Below, one piece after another: positions 9,708-17,370 of a stretch of 64,000 nt of DNA (positions within the stretch are counted from its first letter, which is position 1; every line of letters starts with the position of its first letter). Made by a program: the position numbers and the translations under genes. This DNA comes from Massilia oculi. GTDB taxonomy: Bacteria > Pseudomonadota > Gammaproteobacteria > Burkholderiales > Burkholderiaceae_D. A model generated the notes under the pieces. The model was given only the letters and a program-made list of their open reading frames with translations, did no database searches and was not told where the DNA came from. Where the stretch lies: contig NZ_CP029343.1 of assembly GCF_003143515.1 (NCBI RefSeq), positions 5,146,001-5,210,000 on the forward strand, in the 5' to 3' direction.

Positions 9708-11086
9708 AAGGCCTGCGCCGCCGGATTGGCATGCAGCAGCAGCGTGGCGCGCAGGCCCGGGTGGTTGTCTTCCAGCGTCAGGCTGCCGCCGTGCAGGCGC
9801 GCCACCGCCGAGACCACGCTCAGGCCCAGGCCCACGCCCGGCGTGCCGCGGCTGGCGTCGACCCGGTAGAAGCGCTCGATCACGCGCGTGCGCTCGTGTT
9901 CCGGAATGCCCGGGCCGTTGTCGGCCACCACCACCGCCACCCGCTCGGCGTCCAGGCGGCGCGCGGTGATCGCGATCGCGCCGCGCACCGGCGCGTATTT
10001 GAGGGCGTTGTCGACCATATTGCCCAGCGCCTGGGCCAGCAGCACCGGGTCGCCCACCACCCGCAGATCCTCGGGCGCGTCGAAACCCAGGTCGATGTCC
10101 TTCAACTCGGCCACCGGGCCGTAGAATTCGGTGACCTCGGCGCCCAGCGCGGCCAGGTCGACCTCGACGAAGCCGCCGCGCCGGCTGCCGCTATCGATCT
10201 CGGCGAGGCGCAACAGCGCGTTGAAGATGCCCATCACGCGGTCGACGTCGTCGATGGCGGCGTCGATCTCGGCGAAGGTCTCCTCGCTCGGCGGACGCGC
10301 CACCGACAGTTCCTCGAGCCGCGCGCGCAGCTCCGACAACGGCGTGCGCAAGTCGTGCGCGATCGCGTTCGACACATCCTGCACCCCCGTCACCAGGTGC
10401 TCGATCTGGTCCAGCATGCGGTTGACGGTGCGGGTGAGCTGCTGCAGCTCGTCGCCGTCGCGCGGCTCCACCAGCCGGTGCGATAGCTTGCCCTCGATGA
10501 TCGAAGCCGTGGTCTGGCTGATGCGCCGCACCCGTCCCAGCAGCGCGCGCCGGATCAGGACGCCGCCCAGCGCCGCTCCCACCAGCACCGCCAGCGCGCA
10601 GCCCAGCAGGCCATAGGCGAACAGGCGCTCGAGCTGCTGGAAGCGATCGAGGTTGCTGGCCACCAGCAGCATGTAGCCGTCTTCCAGCGTCACCCGCACC
10701 AGCTCCACGTTGCGCGGCCTGTCGTCGACCCGGATCGTCACCCGGCACAGGCCGTCGCGTTCGGGTACGCCCTCGGGCCACTCCGGCAGGTTGCCGGCCA
10801 GCTTGGCGCCGTCGGGCGCCACGAACAGCATGATCTTGCGCACGCCGTCGTTGACGCCATGGACCTGGCTGTCGATCGCCGCCGCCAGCGCCGGCGGCCC
10901 CTGGCGTTCGAACAGATTGCGCAGGTGCCGGGCGTCCGACTTGAGCAGCTGGCTGCGCACCTCGCCGATGTTCTTGTGCCAGGCGAACCACAGCGGCGCG
11001 GCGAACATCGCCAGCACCAGCAGGGTGACGACGGCGTAGCCGATCGCGATGGTGCGGGCGGAAAAGCTGGGCAGGCGCAGGCTCAA
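9704..11086 (-). CDS. Two-component sensor histidine kinase of the RND efflux operon
   Basis: Inner-membrane kinase of 460 residues. An N-terminal transmembrane helix (about residues 12-32), a periplasmic sensor region, a second helix near 155-178 and a HAMP linker precede HisKA with the phospho-accepting His in SNAIAHDLRTPLSELR (about residue 245) and a HATPase domain with N box MVDNALKYAP and G box GPGIPEHERTR. It is the last gene of the unit efflux adaptor - RND pump - response regulator - kinase, 24 bases after the response regulator. It resembles CzcS/IrlS/QseC-type kinases, but the signal is unknown. Its stop codon overlaps that of the convergent amidohydrolase in one CTAG. Confidence 0.9.
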   Translation of the reverse strand: MSLRLPSFSARTIAIGYAVVTLLVLAMFAAPLWFAWHKNIGEVRSQLLKSDARHLRNLFERQGPPALAAAIDSQVHGVNDGVRKIMLFVAPDGAKLAGNLPEWPEGVPERDGLCRVTIRVDDRPRNVELVRVTLEDGYMLLVASNLDRFQQLERLFAYGLLGCALAVLVGAALGGVLIRRALLGRVRRISQTTASIIEGKLSHRLVEPRDGDELQQLTRTVNRMLDQIEHLVTGVQDVSNAIAHDLRTPLSELRARLEELSVARPPSEETFAEIDAAIDDVDRVMGIFNALLRLAEIDSGSRRGGFVEVDLAALGAEVTEFYGPVAELKDIDLGFDAPEDLRVVGDPVLLAQALGNMVDNALKYAPVRGAIAITARRLDAERVAVVVADNGPGIPEHERTRVIERFYRVDASRGTPGVGLGLSVVSAVARLHGGSLTLEDNHPGLRATLLLHANPAAQAF

Positions 11087-11110
11087 GAGACTTGTCTCAC
11101 AACTCGACTG

Positions 11111-11791
11111 TCACGGCTGGTCGGTCAGCATGTAGCCGGCATTGCGCACGGTGCGCAGCAGCGGCGTCGGAAAGCCGGCGTCGATCTTCTGGCGCAGCTT
11201 GCTGATGTGGACGTCGATGACGTTGGTCTGCGGGTCGAAGTGGTAATCCCAGACGTTCTCGAGCAGCATGGTGCGCGTCACCACCTGGTTCGCATGGCGC
11301 AGCAGGTAAGTCAGCAGCTTGAATTCGCGCGGCTGCAGCGCCACCGGGCGGCCGGCGCGCGTGACGCGGTGCGACAGCATGTCGACCGACAGGTCGCCCA
11401 GGCTCATCACGGTTTCCACCGCCTGGCTCTGCGAGCGGCGCAGCAGGGCGTCGAGCCGCGCCAGCAGCTCGCCGAAGGCGAACGGCTTGGTCAGGTAGTC
11501 GTCGCCGCCGGCGCGCAGGCCGCGGATGCGGTCGTCCACGCCGTCCAGCGCGGAGAGGATCAGGATCGGTACCCGGTTGCCCTGCTGGCGCAGCGCTTCG
11601 ACGATGCCCAGCCCGTCGATCCCGCCCGGCAGCATGCGGTCCATGACGATCGCGTCGTAGGGCTCGCTGACGGCATGGTACATGCCGTCGCGGCCATTGT
11701 CGGCGTGATCGACCGTATGGCCGGCCTCGGTCAGCCCCTTCTTGACGAAGCGGGCCACGCGTTCATTGTCTTCGACGAGTAGCAGTTTCAC
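11111..11791 (-). CDS. OmpR/PhoB-family response regulator of the RND efflux operon
   Basis: Cytoplasmic DNA-binding protein of 226 residues. The receiver domain (about 1-115) has the acidic pair in LLVEDNERVARFV and the phospho-acceptor Asp in AIVMDRMLPGGIDG; the winged HTH is at about 128-222 (LQPREFKLLTYLLRHANQVV, NVIDVHISKLRQKID). It starts only 7 bases after the RND pump stop, so it is almost certainly co-transcribed with the pump and partnered by the adjacent kinase. A tandem AT-rich repeat upstream of the adaptor gene (16234-16250) is a candidate binding site, implying autoregulation of the whole operon. Confidence 0.93.
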   Translation of the reverse strand: MKLLLVEDNERVARFVKKGLTEAGHTVDHADNGRDGMYHAVSEPYDAIVMDRMLPGGIDGLGIVEALRQQGNRVPILILSALDGVDDRIRGLRAGGDDYLTKPFAFGELLARLDALLRRSQSQAVETVMSLGDLSVDMLSHRVTRAGRPVALQPREFKLLTYLLRHANQVVTRTMLLENVWDYHFDPQTNVIDVHISKLRQKIDAGFPTPLLRTVRNAGYMLTDQP

Positions 11792-11798
11792 GGCAGTC

Positions 11799-14700
11799 TC
11801 AGTGGGAAGCCGGCATTGTATCCGCTGTCTCGGCCTTCGCGGCGTGGGCCACCGGCGGCTTGGCGCGGCCGGCGACCACCACGTAGAACAGCGGAATCAT
11901 GAAGGTCGCCAGGAAGGTCGCCGTCATCATGCCGCCGATCACGCCGATGCCGAGCGCGTTCTGGGCGCCGGAACCGGCCCCGCTGGCGATCGCCAGCGGC
12001 GTCACGCCGAGCATGAAGGCCAGCGAGGTCATGACGATCGGACGCAGGCGCGTCTTCGACGCTTCCAGCGCCGCCTCGACCGCGCCCTTGCCCTGCAACT
12101 GCAGCTCGCGCGCGAACTCGGCGATCAGGATCGCGTTCTTGGCCGACAGGCCGATGGTGGTCAGCAGGCCCACCTGGAAGAACACGTCGTTTTCCATGCC
12201 GAAGGCGGTGGCCGCCCCCAGCGCACCCAGGACGCCGATCGGCACCACCATGATCACCGAAACCGGAATCGCCCAGCTTTCGTACAGCGCGGCCAGGCAC
12301 AGGAACACCACCAGGATCGACAGGCCGTACAGCAAGGGCGCCTGGGCCCCGGCCTGGGATTCCTGCAGCGAGATGCCGCTCCACTCGTAGCCGATGCCCT
12401 GCGGCAGCTGCTTGCTCAGGCGGTCCATGATCGCCATCGCTTCGCCGGTGCTGTAGCCGGGCGCCGGCTGGCCCACGATCTCGGCCGAGGTCAGCCCGTT
12501 ATAACGCTGCACCGAAGGCGCGCCCCAGGTCCAGCGCGCGCTCGAGAACGACGAGAACGGGACCATCTCGCCGTCGCGGTTGCGCACGTGGAGCAGGCGG
12601 ATGTCGTCGGGATTCATGCGGTATTCGGCGTCGGCCTGCACGTAGACGCGCTTGATGCGGTTGTCCGTGTCGAGGAAGTTGTTGACATAGCGCGAACCCC
12701 AGGCGGTGGAAAAGCTCGCGTCGACTTCGGTCAGGTCCACGCCCAGCGCCGCCGCCTTCTCGCGGTCGATGTCGATCTTGAACATCGGATTGTCGGACAG
12801 GCCGGTGAAGCGCACCCGGGTCAGTGCCGGTTCCCTGGCCGCCAGGGCCAGCAACTGGTCGCGCGCATCGGCCAGCGCCGCCCGCCCCGCGCCGCCGCGG
12901 TCCTGCAACTGCATGGTGAAACCCGTCGCCGAGCCCAGGCCGCGGATCGACGGCGGCTCGATCGGCACCACCTGGGCGCCCTGGAAGTCCTTGTAGCGCG
13001 CGGCGATGCGCTCGCTCAGGCTCGACACGTGCAGCTCGTCGGCCCCGCGCTCGTCCCATGGACGCAGGCGCACGAACATGCGGCCAACGTTCTGGCCGCG
13101 CTGGCCCTGGGCCGAGCCGTTGATGATCATGGTGGCTTCGACCATCGCCTTCTCGTCGCCCAGCAGGTACTGGCTGATCTCTTCCAGCACCTTGCCGGTC
13201 GTCTCCTGGGTGGTGCCGGCCGCGGCCTGCACCTGGACGATCATGTAGCCCTGGTCTTCCTTGGGCAGGAAGCCGCCCGGCAGGCGCATGAACAAGGCCA
13301 GCACCACGCCGATCATGACCAGGTAGACCACCATCCACAGCGCGCGCCGGCCCAGGATGCGCGACACCGCGCCCAGGTAGCGGTCGCGGGTATTGTCGAA
13401 GGAGCGGTTGAACCAGCCGAAGAAGCCTTTCTTTTCGTGGTGGTCCGGATCGACCGGCTTGAGCATGGTGGCGCACAGGGCCGGCGTCAGGCTCAGGGCG
13501 ATGAACACCGACAGCAGCATCGAGGACACCACGGTCAGCGAGAACTCGCGGTAGATCGCCCCTACGGTGCCGCTCGAGAACGCCACCGGCACGAACACGG
13601 CCGACAGCACCAGCGCCACCCCGATCAGCGCGCTGCTGATCTGGCCCATGGCCTTGAGGGTGGCTTCCTTCGGCCCCAGGCCATCTTCCTGCATCACGCG
13701 TTCGACGTTCTCGACCACCACGATGGCGTCGTCGACCAGCAGGCCGATCGACAGCACCAGGCCGAACATCGACAGCGTATTGACGGTGAAGCCGAGCGCC
13801 GCCATGATGCCGAAGGTCCCGAGCAGCACGATCGGCACCGTGATCGAGGGGATCAGGGTGGCGCGGAAGTTCTGAAGGAACAGGTACATGACCAGGAACA
13901 CCAGCACGATGCCCTCGATCAGGGTCTTGATCACTTCGTCGATCGACGCCTCGATGAAGGGCGTGACGTCGTTCGGATACACCGTGCGCAGGCCGGGCGG
14001 GAAGAATTCGCCCAGCTCGGCCAGGCGCGCGCGCACCGCGACCGCGGTGTCGAGGGCGTTGGCGCCGGGCGCCATCTGAACGCCCAGGCCGGAGGCCGGC
14101 TTGCCGTTGTAGCGTACGTCGACGAAGTAGTTTTCGGGCCCCAGTTCGACCCGGGCCACGTCGCCGATGCGCACGCTCGAGCCGTCGGGCTGGACCTTGA
14201 GCAGGATACGGCGGAACTCGTCCGGCGTGCGCAGCAGGGTGGCCTGGGTGATGGTGGCGTTCAGGGCCTGGCCCGGCACCGCCGGCGTGGCGCCCAGCTG
14301 GCCGCCGGAGATCTGCACGTTCTGGGCGCGGATCGCGTTGGTCACGTCGATCGGCGTGAGCGCATAGCCGGTGAGCTTGACCGGATCGATCCAGATCCGC
14401 ATCGCATACTGCGTGCCGAACACGTTCAGGTCACCGACGCCGGGAACGCGGCTGATCGGGTCCTGGATGTTGGACGACACGTAGTTCGCGATATCGAACT
14501 TGCTCATGCTGTTGTCATCGGACACGAAGGCAGCCACCATCAGGAAGTCGCTGGTCGACTTGGTCACACGCAAGCCGTTCTGCTGGACTTCGGCCGGCAG
14601 GCGCGGCACGGCGGCCTGCAACTGGTTCTGCACCTGGACCTGGGCGATGTCGGGATCGGTGCCGGCGGCAAAGGTGAGGGTGGTGGTCGACTGGCCCGTG

Positions 14701-14951
14701 TCGTCGCTCGAGGAATCCATGTACAGCAGGTTGTCGATCGCGGTCAGCTGCTGTTCGATCACCTGGATGACCGTGTTCTGCATGGTTTCGGCCGAGGCGC
14801 CCGGGAAGGTGGCGCGGATCTGCACCGCCGGTGGCTGCACGGCGGGGTATTGCTCGACCGGCATCTGGAACAGGGCGATGCCGCCGCCCAGCATGATCAG
14901 GAGCGAAATGACGATCGCGAAGATCGGACGGAAAATGAAGAATCGCGCCAT
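11799..14951 (-). CDS. RND efflux pump, HAE1 (AcrB/MexB) family
   Basis: Proton-driven inner-membrane multidrug exporter, 1050 residues, the usual AcrB length. It begins MARFFIFRPIFAIVISLLIM, and has the TM4 acidic pair in GLLVDDAIVVVENVERVM, the GGFLPKEDQGYMIVQVQ start of the second periplasmic half and SAKNAILIAEFARELQLQGK in the second membrane half. It works as a trimer with the adaptor encoded 6 bases upstream and an outer-membrane TolC-type channel. No channel gene lies in this window, so a TolC homologue encoded elsewhere is presumably shared. The sequence is of the hydrophobic-drug (HAE1) class, not the heavy-metal CzcA class. Confidence 0.96.
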   Translation of the reverse strand: MARFFIFRPIFAIVISLLIMLGGGIALFQMPVEQYPAVQPPAVQIRATFPGASAETMQNTVIQVIEQQLTAIDNLLYMDSSSDDTGQSTTTLTFAAGTDPDIAQVQVQNQLQAAVPRLPAEVQQNGLRVTKSTSDFLMVAAFVSDDNSMSKFDIANYVSSNIQDPISRVPGVGDLNVFGTQYAMRIWIDPVKLTGYALTPIDVTNAIRAQNVQISGGQLGATPAVPGQALNATITQATLLRTPDEFRRILLKVQPDGSSVRIGDVARVELGPENYFVDVRYNGKPASGLGVQMAPGANALDTAVAVRARLAELGEFFPPGLRTVYPNDVTPFIEASIDEVIKTLIEGIVLVFLVMYLFLQNFRATLIPSITVPIVLLGTFGIMAALGFTVNTLSMFGLVLSIGLLVDDAIVVVENVERVMQEDGLGPKEATLKAMGQISSALIGVALVLSAVFVPVAFSSGTVGAIYREFSLTVVSSMLLSVFIALSLTPALCATMLKPVDPDHHEKKGFFGWFNRSFDNTRDRYLGAVSRILGRRALWMVVYLVMIGVVLALFMRLPGGFLPKEDQGYMIVQVQAAAGTTQETTGKVLEEISQYLLGDEKAMVEATMIINGSAQGQRGQNVGRMFVRLRPWDERGADELHVSSLSERIAARYKDFQGAQVVPIEPPSIRGLGSATGFTMQLQDRGGAGRAALADARDQLLALAAREPALTRVRFTGLSDNPMFKIDIDREKAAALGVDLTEVDASFSTAWGSRYVNNFLDTDNRIKRVYVQADAEYRMNPDDIRLLHVRNRDGEMVPFSSFSSARWTWGAPSVQRYNGLTSAEIVGQPAPGYSTGEAMAIMDRLSKQLPQGIGYEWSGISLQESQAGAQAPLLYGLSILVVFLCLAALYESWAIPVSVIMVVPIGVLGALGAATAFGMENDVFFQVGLLTTIGLSAKNAILIAEFARELQLQGKGAVEAALEASKTRLRPIVMTSLAFMLGVTPLAIASGAGSGAQNALGIGVIGGMMTATFLATFMIPLFYVVVAGRAKPPVAHAAKAETADTMPASH

Positions 14952-14957
14952 TGCCGC

Positions 14958-16145
14958 TCAACCTCGCGTCGCGGAGGCGGCTGCGACCGTCGGCGCGGCC
15001 GGCGCGGCGGGCCGTGCCCTCACCGTCATGCCCGGCTTGAGCTTCTGGGTGCCGCTGACGATGACGCGTTCGCCTTCCTTCAGGCCATCCTCGACCAGCC
15101 AGTGTCCATCGACCAGCGGCCCGGTGCGCACCACGCGCAGCTGGGTCTTGTTGTCGGCGCCGACCAGCATCACGGTGCCGGCGCCCTGCGGGTTGCGCGT
15201 CACGGCCTGGGCAGGCACGCGCATCACCGACTGACGCACGCCCTGGCTGACGGCGGCGCGCACGAACATGCCGGGCAACAGCAGGTGGTCGGGATTCGGG
15301 AACCGCGCTCGCATGGTCACCGAGCCGGTGGCGGGGTCGACCGTCACGCCACTGAACTCCAGGGTGCCTTCGCGGGCATAGGTACTGCCGTCTTCCAGCG
15401 TCAGGACGACCCGGGCGGCACCGTCGCCGCCCATGCGGACCTTGCCGGCCGCGATCTCGCGCCGCAGCTGCAGCCCCTCGACGCTCGACTGCTGCAGGTC
15501 GACGTACATTGGATCGATCTGCTGGATGGTGGTCATCAGCGTCGCGGCGCCGCCCTGGACATAAGCGCCCTGGGTCACCGCCGACACGCTGCTGCGGCCG
15601 GTGATCGGCGCGCTGACGCTGGTGTAGCCAAGGTTGATGCGCGCGGTTTCGACGGCGGCCCTGGCGGCGGCGACGTCGGCGGCGGCTTCCAGCTGGGCCG
15701 CTTCGGCGTTTTCGAATTCCTGCTTGCTGACCGCGTTTTCCTTGACCAGCACCTGGTTGCGCTTGAGCTGGGAGGCGTTGCTGGCCAGGGTGGCCCGGGC
15801 CCGCTGCAGCTCGGCCTCGGCGCTGGCCAGCGCGGCGCGGTAGGGCGCCGGATCGATCAGGTACAGCGGATCGCCCGCCTTCACGTCGGCCCCTTCCTTG
15901 AACCGGCGCGCCTGCACGATGCCGTCGACCCGGGCCCGGACCTCGGCCAGCAGGAAGGGCGTGGTGCGACCCGGCAGGGCGATGTTCAGCGCCACATCGG
16001 ACGTGTTCATCGTCAACACGGCCACCTCCGGAACGGTGGGCGCGACGGGTTTCGGGTCTTTGGCGCAGGCGGACAGCAGCAGCGCCGCCAGCACGGCGGC
16101 GCCGAGGGCCGGCTGGCGCCGGCGCAAGGAAGTGGTCGAGGGCAT
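14958..16145 (-). CDS. RND efflux periplasmic adaptor lipoprotein (AcrA/MexA family)
   Basis: Periplasmic membrane-fusion protein linking the RND pump to the outer-membrane channel. The ATG at 16145 is preferred to an in-frame TTG seven codons earlier; it gives 395 residues with a positively charged start, hydrophobic segment and lipobox LLLSAC, so the protein is lipid-anchored. Visible parts are the barrel-sandwich region (EVRARVDGIVQARRFKEGAD), an alpha-helical hairpin of about 60 residues rich in Ala, Glu and Gln, the second lipoyl half (SAPITGRSSVSAVTQGAYV) and the beta-barrel and membrane-proximal region (PGMFVRAAVSQGVRQSVMRV). It is the first gene of the four-gene efflux operon. Confidence 0.94.
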   Translation of the reverse strand: MPSTTSLRRRQPALGAAVLAALLLSACAKDPKPVAPTVPEVAVLTMNTSDVALNIALPGRTTPFLLAEVRARVDGIVQARRFKEGADVKAGDPLYLIDPAPYRAALASAEAELQRARATLASNASQLKRNQVLVKENAVSKQEFENAEAAQLEAAADVAAARAAVETARINLGYTSVSAPITGRSSVSAVTQGAYVQGGAATLMTTIQQIDPMYVDLQQSSVEGLQLRREIAAGKVRMGGDGAARVVLTLEDGSTYAREGTLEFSGVTVDPATGSVTMRARFPNPDHLLLPGMFVRAAVSQGVRQSVMRVPAQAVTRNPQGAGTVMLVGADNKTQLRVVRTGPLVDGHWLVEDGLKEGERVIVSGTQKLKPGMTVRARPAAPAAPTVAAASATRG

Positions 16146-16233
16146 GTGATTAAATCCGGATTGCAAGGTTGAGAGCGTTATTGTCCCAACCTTCGATCAT
16201 GCCCGGCGCAGGCTTAAGAGGGGGTGTGCGAAT

Positions 16234-16250
16234 TATTAATTTTTGTTAAT
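16234..16250 (-). promoter_or_regulatory. Tandem AT-rich repeat upstream of the efflux operon (candidate response-regulator box)
   Basis: On the minus strand the sequence reads ATTAACA-AAA-ATTAATA, two 7-base direct repeats at 10-base periodicity about 90 bases upstream of the adaptor start. OmpR/PhoB-family regulators typically bind head-to-tail repeats with this spacing. It is the only AT-rich patch in the region. Confidence 0.35.
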
Positions 16251-16278
16251 GTTCCCTCGCATACGCCAGAATGACCAT

Positions 16279-16326
16279 GGATGAGCGATAGATGTTCTTG
16301 GCGCGCCGATAACGGATGAGCGATAG
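16279..16326. repeat. Two perfect copies of a 13-bp direct repeat
   Basis: GGATGAGCGATAG occurs at 16279-16291 and again at 16314-16326, 35 bases apart, in the 280-base gap between the efflux operon start and the alpha/beta hydrolase stop. No gene is visible in this gap. The repeat could be a protein-binding site or a duplication remnant. Confidence 0.6.
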
Positions 16327-16425
16327 CCAGTGACCGCATGACCTGCAACGCGCCCTGCACATCCGCCGCAGGCAGGAGGGGGAGTATCCCGCCTTCGCGG
16401 CCTGGAGTGGGGGGAGCATGCGCGC

Positions 16426-17265
16426 CTAGTGTCCGACGGTTTCGCCGCGCGCGAAGGCCAGCAGGTCGGCGTTGAGCCGATCCTTGTGCGTGTCCGTCAA
16501 GCCATGCGGCGCCCCGGCGTAGGCAATGAAGGTCGCGTGCGGCACCAGGCGCGCCGAGGCCCGGCCGCCGACGTCGATCGGCACCACCTGGTCGTCGTCG
16601 CCGTGGATGATCAGGGTGGGCTTGTCGAACTTCTTGAGGTCATCGCGGAAATCGGTCTCGGAAAACGCAGCGATCGCGTCGTAGGTGTTCTTGTGTCCAC
16701 CTAACATTCCCTGCAGGAACCACGACTGGATCAGCCCCGGCGATGGCGTGGCGCCCGGCCGGTTATAGCCGTAGAAGGGGCCGGAGGGGATGTCCAGGTA
16801 AAGCTGTGCCCGGTTCTCGAGCTGCCCCGCGCGGATGCCGTCGAACACTTCGCGCGGCACGCCGTCGGGGTTGTCGGGCCGCTGCACCATCAGCGGCGGC
16901 ACCGCACCGATCAGGGCCAGCCGGGCGATGCGGCCGGTGCCGTGGCGGCCGACGTAGCGCGCGACTTCACCGCCGCCGGTCGAGAATCCGACCAGGCAGA
17001 CATCGTCGAGGTCGAGCAGTTCGAGCAGCTGGGCCAGGTCGTCGGCGTAATGGTCCATATCGTTGCCGTCCCAGGGCTGGCTCGAGCGCATGTGCCCGCG
17101 CCGGTCGTGCGCGACCGTGCGGAAACCGTTGTGCGACAGGTGCAGCATCTGCGACTCCCAGCTGTCGGCGCCCAGCGGCCAGCCGTGGCAGAACACGACC
17201 GGCCGTCCGCGGCCCCAGTCCTTGTAATAGATGTCGACGCCATCGCGGGTGGTGAAATAGGCCAT
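16426..17265 (-). CDS. Alpha/beta hydrolase, non-heme chloroperoxidase/arylesterase-like
   Basis: Hydrolase of 279 residues starting at the ATG at 17265, which is preceded by AAAGGAAA. The frame is open further upstream but that part is not homologous. It shows the fold's motifs: oxyanion-hole region [12 protein letters not shown], nucleophile Ser in [10 protein letters not shown] (near residue 97), acid Asp in [11 protein letters not shown] and catalytic His in AGAPHGL. The FSTGGGEV elbow and overall order match cofactor-free haloperoxidase/arylesterase-type proteins. These usually act as esterases and the natural substrate is unknown. No signal peptide, so cytoplasmic. It stands alone between the efflux and metal-uptake operons; the latter is on the same strand and ends 105 bases upstream. 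Confidence 0.88.
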   Translation of the reverse strand: MAYFTTRDGVDIYYKDWGRGRPVVFCHGWPLGADSWESQMLHLSHNGFRTVAHDRRGHMRSSQPWDGNDMDHYADDLAQLLELLDLDDVCLVGFSTGGGEVARYVGRHGTGRIARLALIGAVPPLMVQRPDNPDGVPREVFDGIRAGQLENRAQLYLDIPSGPFYGYNRPGATPSPGLIQSWFLQGMLGGHKNTYDAIAAFSETDFRDDLKKFDKPTLIIHGDDDQVVPIDVGGRASARLVPHATFIAYAGAPHGLTDTHKDRLNADLLAFARGETVGH

Positions 17266-17370
17266 CGTGTTTCCTTTCGACGTGGTGGGCGGTGGCCCGG
17301 CATGGATCAGATGCCGGGCTTCGTCGATTGTTCCGGATCGGCAGGAAGGCGTTGCCGACCGCATCAAGGA

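Noticed and set aside
11742..16172. Open frame of 1476 codons on the plus strand across the RND operon
   Set aside because: It lies exactly opposite the efflux pump and adaptor genes and shows only low-complexity Arg/His/Gln-rich sequence; GC-rich codon bias keeps the opposite strand open.
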